DNA of 64,000 bases. Source: Mitragyna speciosa (Eukaryota > Streptophyta > Magnoliopsida > Gentianales > Rubiaceae). Positions 59,870-64,000 of this stretch are shown piece by piece (within the stretch, counting starts at the first letter, position 1; every line of letters starts with the position of its first letter). Below the pieces are notes generated by a model. It was not told the DNA's origin and searched no databases. It saw only the letters and a program-made list of their open reading frames with translations. Both the position numbers and the translations under genes were made by a program. Location of the stretch: contig CM045555.1 in NCBI GenBank assembly GCA_024721245.1, forward strand, positions 10,480,558 to 10,544,557, in the 5' to 3' direction.

Positions 59870-61893
59870 AAGTAACAATTTTAAAAATGACTCACTCATT
59901 ATAGGGTGCCATAGCGTCACTATTGGCCAGCACATGGGGTATGCTTGAACCATGTAGTACGGTCAAAACAAACTTTTCTACCTCCTAAAGTACAACCCAT
60001 GCTGTTATCTCCTTCTTAATTCCGAGAGGGTTAGCTCAATTTCGACTCAACACCATTGAGGCATCTTGAACAGAAATTCATACATTTTTCCATTAAATAT
60101 TCCTTAGTGATAGCGCCTTCTGGATGTGCTCGATTGCATACATACCTTCTTAAGGTGAGTAGATACTTGTTAAAAATTGACAAAGTAATATTAGTAACTA
60201 AAAACAAAAATTATACATAACACTTATTTAAAACATTCTATGCATAACTTTTAATAGGATACATCCATCGGAATTGAACTGCTCTCATCAGCCAAATATA
60301 CAGGCAAGTGTTCCATGATATCAAAAAATGCTGGAGGAAAAATCCTCTCAAGATGACAAAGTATAAGAGCAATGCAATTTTGAGCCAATTGCAAGTCAGA
60401 TACACGATTCACTTTTGAACATAATTGCCTAAAAAAATTAGTTAACTTAATCACAACTTCTACTACATTTTTAGGCAGAGCTCTTTGTATAGCTGTTGGA
60501 AGCAATTGTTGCATCAAAATCTAGATATTGTGACTTTTTAAACCACTTATACTTCAATCTTTCACATTCATCATTCTAGATATATTAGACAAATATCCAT
60601 TAGGAACTTTCAAATCTTTTAGAATCTTAAAAAATATAGCTTTATCATCACGACTCATGGTAAATGATGGAGTCACCACAAACTTTGCAGAAGTAGTTTC
60701 TTGGGGCTGTAGTGGTTTTCTAATGCCCGTCTCTTTAAGGTCAAGCATTGCATTCAAGTTATCTTTAGATTTTCTAGACACACCTAATATTTTGTTCAAT
60801 ATGTTGTCTCCAAATTTTTTTTTTAATGTGCATCACGTCAAGACTATGGCAGTTAAAATTGTCCCCGTAATATGGAAGTTCAAAGAAAATACTCTTTTTC
60901 TTCCAATTTTGTTGCTAAGTGCTATTTTCATTTTCAAACCCTTTAGACATTCTCTTCTTCAAATCCTTCTTTTTTTATTTAGTTAGAACACCTTCTAATT
61001 GTTGGAGAATATTTGCTCTTGATAATAGTGGTGGCTTCTCTACCCATTCTGTCTTTCCATTAAAAGAAACTTTTTCCTTGCGAAGGCTACTGTCCATTGG
61101 TAAAAATCTTCGACGAGACATGTAGCAAAATTTTCTTCCATGTTTCAACCAACAAGATCAAGTGTGCATACCACAATGGGGACATGCTTTCTCACATTTT
61201 GTACTCCATCTAGACAGCATTGCATATGCTGGAAAGTCACCAATCATCCATAATAATGCAGCACGGAGTTGAAACATCTTATTACAAGATGCATCAAAAG
61301 TGAAAACACCAGTAACCCATAATTCTTTTAATTCTTCAATCATTGGTTGCAAATACACAACAATCTTGTTACCAAGTCCTTTAGGACCATCAATGAGGAT
61401 ACACAATATCAAGAAAAGTAGTTTCATGCATAGCCATGAAGGTAGATTCTATGTTATCAGAATGATAGCCCAAGTACTGTGAGATATTGACATTGTTCTG
61501 AAAGGATTAAATCCATCAGTTGCTAATCCAAATTTAATAGTACGATTATCATTGGCAAAAGAAGAATTATTTTCATCAAAATGCTTCCAAACAAGACAAT
61601 GAGCAGGATGTCTAAATGCACCATCATCCTTTCTTTCATTTGCATGCCATTTCATAAGGAAAGCTATCTTAGATGACATAAACAAATTTTGCAATCTAGG
61701 TTTTAGTGGGAAACATCTCATTTGTCTTGCGATTATCTGCTTACCCCCTTCTTTGTATCTAGACGCATCACAAATCTGGCATCTACTGTATATTTTTTCC
61801 TCACAGCTAAACAACATGCAATTGTTAAGACAAACATCAATTGTCTCATTGGCAAAGCCCAAGTCATTAGTTATCTTCTTTGCGTCATAGAGA
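59870..61893 (-). pseudogene. tnp2 transposase of the outer CACTA, with DUF4218 region
   Basis: Minus-strand segments follow the Transposase_21/tnp2 family in order. 61,885-61,449: KKITNDLGFANETIDVCLNN, CQICDASRYKEG, FPLKPRLQNLFMSSKIAFLM and ATDGFNPFRTM (DGFNPF at about 61,500-61,517). 61,427-61,158: GPKGLGNKIVVYLQPMIEEL, FQLRAALLWMIGDFPAYAML and CEKACPHCG. Then RRRFLPMDSS, LDVMHIKK (about 60,826-60,841) and a block from NKILGVSRKS at 60,799. 60,517-60,251 is DUF4218: MQQLLPTAIQRALPKNVVEV, HLERIFPPAFFDIMEHLPVY. It ends with VCNRAHPEGAITKEYL and FCSRCLNGVE near 60,130-60,030. It would catalyse cut-and-paste transposition. Stops and shifts near 61,449, 61,150, 60,900 and 60,250 disable it, and the N-terminus is lost at 61,893. 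Confidence 0.9.
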
Positions 61894-62278
61894 TATATAA
61901 GATTACATAAGAGCACCTAACATGTAAACATGATATTCTAGACGCAAAAATTCTAAGAAAAGCAGTAAAACATGTAAACACACAAAAGTACGTAAACCCT
62001 AACTATTACACTGGGGGGTTAGTTACAAATTTTTAGGGGGCAAAAAAAAAGTAAAATGGCCTATCTGTTACACTTGCTATCTAAATACAAAAGTTTTGCT
62101 AAAAGCGTGAGAAAAATGATCTAACTATTACATCGACTAGCTAAATACACAAACATTACATTTTTTTGTCAAAAATAATAATAAAATTTAGAACGAAATA
62201 GCATAAAAATAAAAATACATAAATATGTAAAAATATGTAAAAATTAAAAGCGTACAAAGAAAATGCACAAAAAATCAC
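61894..62278 (-). repeat. LARD-family LTR fragment
   Basis: It matches 25,340-25,690 and 45,850-46,190 in the same orientation: ATATTCTAGACGCAAAAAT, GTAAACCCTAACTATTACAC, ATCTAACTATTACATYGACT. It is more diverged than the two LTRs of the complete LARD are from each other, so it belongs to an older insertion. It truncates the tnp2 gene and is itself interrupted by the LTR starting at 62,279. Confidence 0.75.
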
Positions 62279-64000
62279 TGATAAGTGCTAAAGTGAACTA
62301 GTTTTTTTAGGTTAGGTTTTTAGGGTTTTCCATGAGTTTTTCTCTATTTCTTAGCTATTTCTTCTCTTTTATGATTTTAATGCCAAATTGTGTAAATGTA
62401 TGATTTAAAAGTGTTTTTACACCATTTTGTAGGGTTTTGATAGCTTCAACTCGATTTCAATTGATTGGAGTGCAATGAAGAAATAGGCGAAGAAGAATTG
62501 GAATGGAAACAGTTTGGCAGTTTGGACATATTTCAGTGTTTTGGTCATATCTAGAGCTAGAGACATTGGATTGGGATGAATCTTGAAGTATTTTGAAGCT
62601 AAGACAATTTTCTACAATTCATACGAAGACATCAAAGTCCAGTTCTCACGTTTCAATGGTCAAAATCCCAAGTTACTGAAGCACATTTGCACTGCAAGGC
62701 TGTTCCGACCAGTTCTTAGTATTTTGAGTATATCTCTGGCTACAGAGCTCTAAATGACATGATATTTGATGTTTTAGAAAGCTATCTCAAGGGGCTACAA
62801 CTTTTGTGTTTTAAGGAAAAGCTAATTCGACTTCCTTTGAGGCCAAATCTGACGTAGACAAACCGCGTGACAACCCGCGCGCGATTTGTGCTGCGGTTTC
62901 CATTCAGAAGTTAAGTGAACAACCGCATGACAACCCGCCCGCGGTTTATGCCGCGGTTTCTTCACAGAATCTGCAGCGTATTTAGCAGCTAAACTGGCCA
63001 TTTGACGAGGGAGAGAACCCTAACTCGGGAGAAAACACACACACGCCGCACACACCTCAAAAACACACATTTGGCACATCTAGAGTGATGTAGGGAGGAG
63101 AAAGCAAGAGTAGAGGGACAACTCAAGGGCTTCAATGGTGAAAGCAAGAAGGATTCATCAAGATGCAAGGGAGGATTCAAGAGGGCTGCATGAGAATGAG
63201 CTTTCTCTTTCTTTCTTGTCTTTTATTAATTTTATTCTTGTAATTATGAATTGAGTTGTTTATGATTTAGATGGGATGAACCCTAAATTCTTATGTCTAT
63301 GATTTTATTCTTGGTTTAATGAAAGACCCACTTTGTTCTTAGATTTATTCATGAGTTTATTTGTATTTTGGATTGGGATTTGCATGCATCCTTCAATTCA
63401 AGTATTGATTTTGTATGGGTATATCGAGAGATTTCACATATGATTAGATCATTTCATGAATAGAGAGAACTTGAATGAATTGCTAGAGATAGAATTACAT
63501 GAGTTCTTCCTAAGTTGAGTTTTAGGATTAAAGCTCAACCACAAATGGAGTCCATTGATTAGAAATTGCATCTTTTAGGGGTTTTAATTGAGAAGAGATT
63601 CCAATTAATCAACCGAGAAGGTAGGAATTGTTTCACTTGAGAAAGGATATAATTCACATAAAGGACTCCAGGGTCTAAGCAATTGGGTTAATCATTAATC
63701 AAGTTAGAGTCTTGGCATGTTGGTTTAGGGGAATTCTTCATCTAAATTCACCTCTACTTTTGTCCATTCTCTCTACTGAATTCTAGATTGTGCTTTAATT
63801 AGGTAATTAGTTTAGTTAATTTGTATTTCCAATAAATTCGTCATTCACTTTGTGAGGTTAGATAATAGAAAGAAGGTTAATACTAGTACTCACATAGTCC
63901 CTGTGGGATACGACACTCGGTACTCCTGTACACTGTACTACTGGAAACGATAGGTGCACTTGCCTAAGTATCCGTAGTTTAGTCAAACAGATATCAATCA
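62279..64000 (+). repeat. Athila-type LTR (plus copy), reaching the window edge
   Basis: It starts TGATAAGTGCTAAAGTGAAC. It shares many blocks with the reverse complement of 11,746-13,302 and ends with the Athila-type terminal tract: GATACGACACTCGGTACTCC near 63,910, then GGTGCACTTGCC near 63,953. The expected PBS and internal region would lie beyond 64,000. It contains two 60-bp spaced CpG-rich units at 62,861 and 62,921. No protein-coding sequence is seen. Confidence 0.65.

Larger units (their letters stand above)
14963..61893 (-). mobile_element. Outer CACTA (En/Spm) transposon, autonomous type, heavily interrupted
   Basis: On the minus strand, order and content fit an autonomous CACTA element: tnp2 transposase, then DUF4216-type sequence, then a TNPA-like Transposase_24 gene, then subterminal repeats at 15,010-15,330. 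The right end is lost at 61,893, where a LARD-type LTR fragment starts. The left end is placed near 14,963, where TAACTCTAGGAAAACTATCAC resembles a decayed CACTACAAGAAAA terminus; this boundary is weak. It is split by the inner CACTA (19,542-56,984), a hAT element and a LINE. About 7.2 kb of its own sequence remains in the window. Confidence 0.75.

Noticed and set aside
61300..61482. Plus-strand small frames over the tnp2 gene
   Set aside because: Shadows of the minus-strand transposase.

Overview
This is a gene-poor, AT-rich plant nuclear window, most likely from a eudicot and from a heterochromatic or otherwise transposon-dense part of a chromosome. I see no intact host gene, no tRNA or rRNA gene, and no bacterial-style operon. 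Almost all of it is transposable elements inserted into one another. Several insertions can be delimited to the base because their target-site duplications (TSDs) survive. The species cannot be told from the sequence.

Left part (1-14,962): a patchwork of retrotransposon debris. It holds Athila-type LTR pieces on the minus strand (1-1,140; 9,171-10,722; 11,746-13,302) and a LINE fragment (1,144-1,466). A Ty3/Gypsy element of Tat type (1,467-7,404) keeps its 5' LTR and decayed gag, protease and RT. It is cut off after RT by a Tekay/Del-like LTR piece (7,405-8,941). Further on are a 349-bp tandem duplication, a Gypsy integrase-linker fragment and a second Tat-type LTR start.

Main part (about 14,963-61,893): a Russian-doll structure. 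An outer autonomous-type CACTA (En/Spm) transposon lies on the minus strand. It carries a tnp2 transposase with DUF4218 and DUF4216 regions (61,893 down to 56,985) and a TNPA-like Transposase_24 gene (about 18,950 down to 15,950). A second CACTA (19,542-56,984; about 7 kb once its own insertions are removed) interrupts the end of the tnp2 gene. This inner element has no transposase but carries a decayed copy of a host gene for a mitochondrial HAD-family hydrolase (CECR5/HDHD5-like), so it is a Pack-type CACTA. Into it went a 1.77-kb solo LTR (20,270-22,039, TSD GTAAA) and a giant non-coding LTR retrotransposon, a LARD (24,129-52,839, TSD TTCTC), with about 5.4-kb LTRs and a 9-kb interior without gag or pol. 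The LARD was in turn hit by a LINE (26,302-30,731, 16-bp TSD), a second 1.77-kb solo LTR (38,986-40,751, TSD CAATC) and a 2.7-kb Tekay-like solo LTR (48,091-50,814, TSD AATTG). The outer CACTA also received a hAT-type element (57,176-58,775, 8-bp TSD) and a short 5'-inverted LINE (59,166-59,853).

Right end (61,894-64,000): a fragment of the same LARD-family LTR truncates the tnp2 gene. It is followed by a plus-strand Athila-type LTR that runs to the window edge.

The observations most worth following are: three tandem arrays next to the 3' LTR of the LARD, whose sub-repeats form different hairpins with matched changes in both arms; the captured hydrolase gene in the inner CACTA; and the fully TSD-resolved nesting order.
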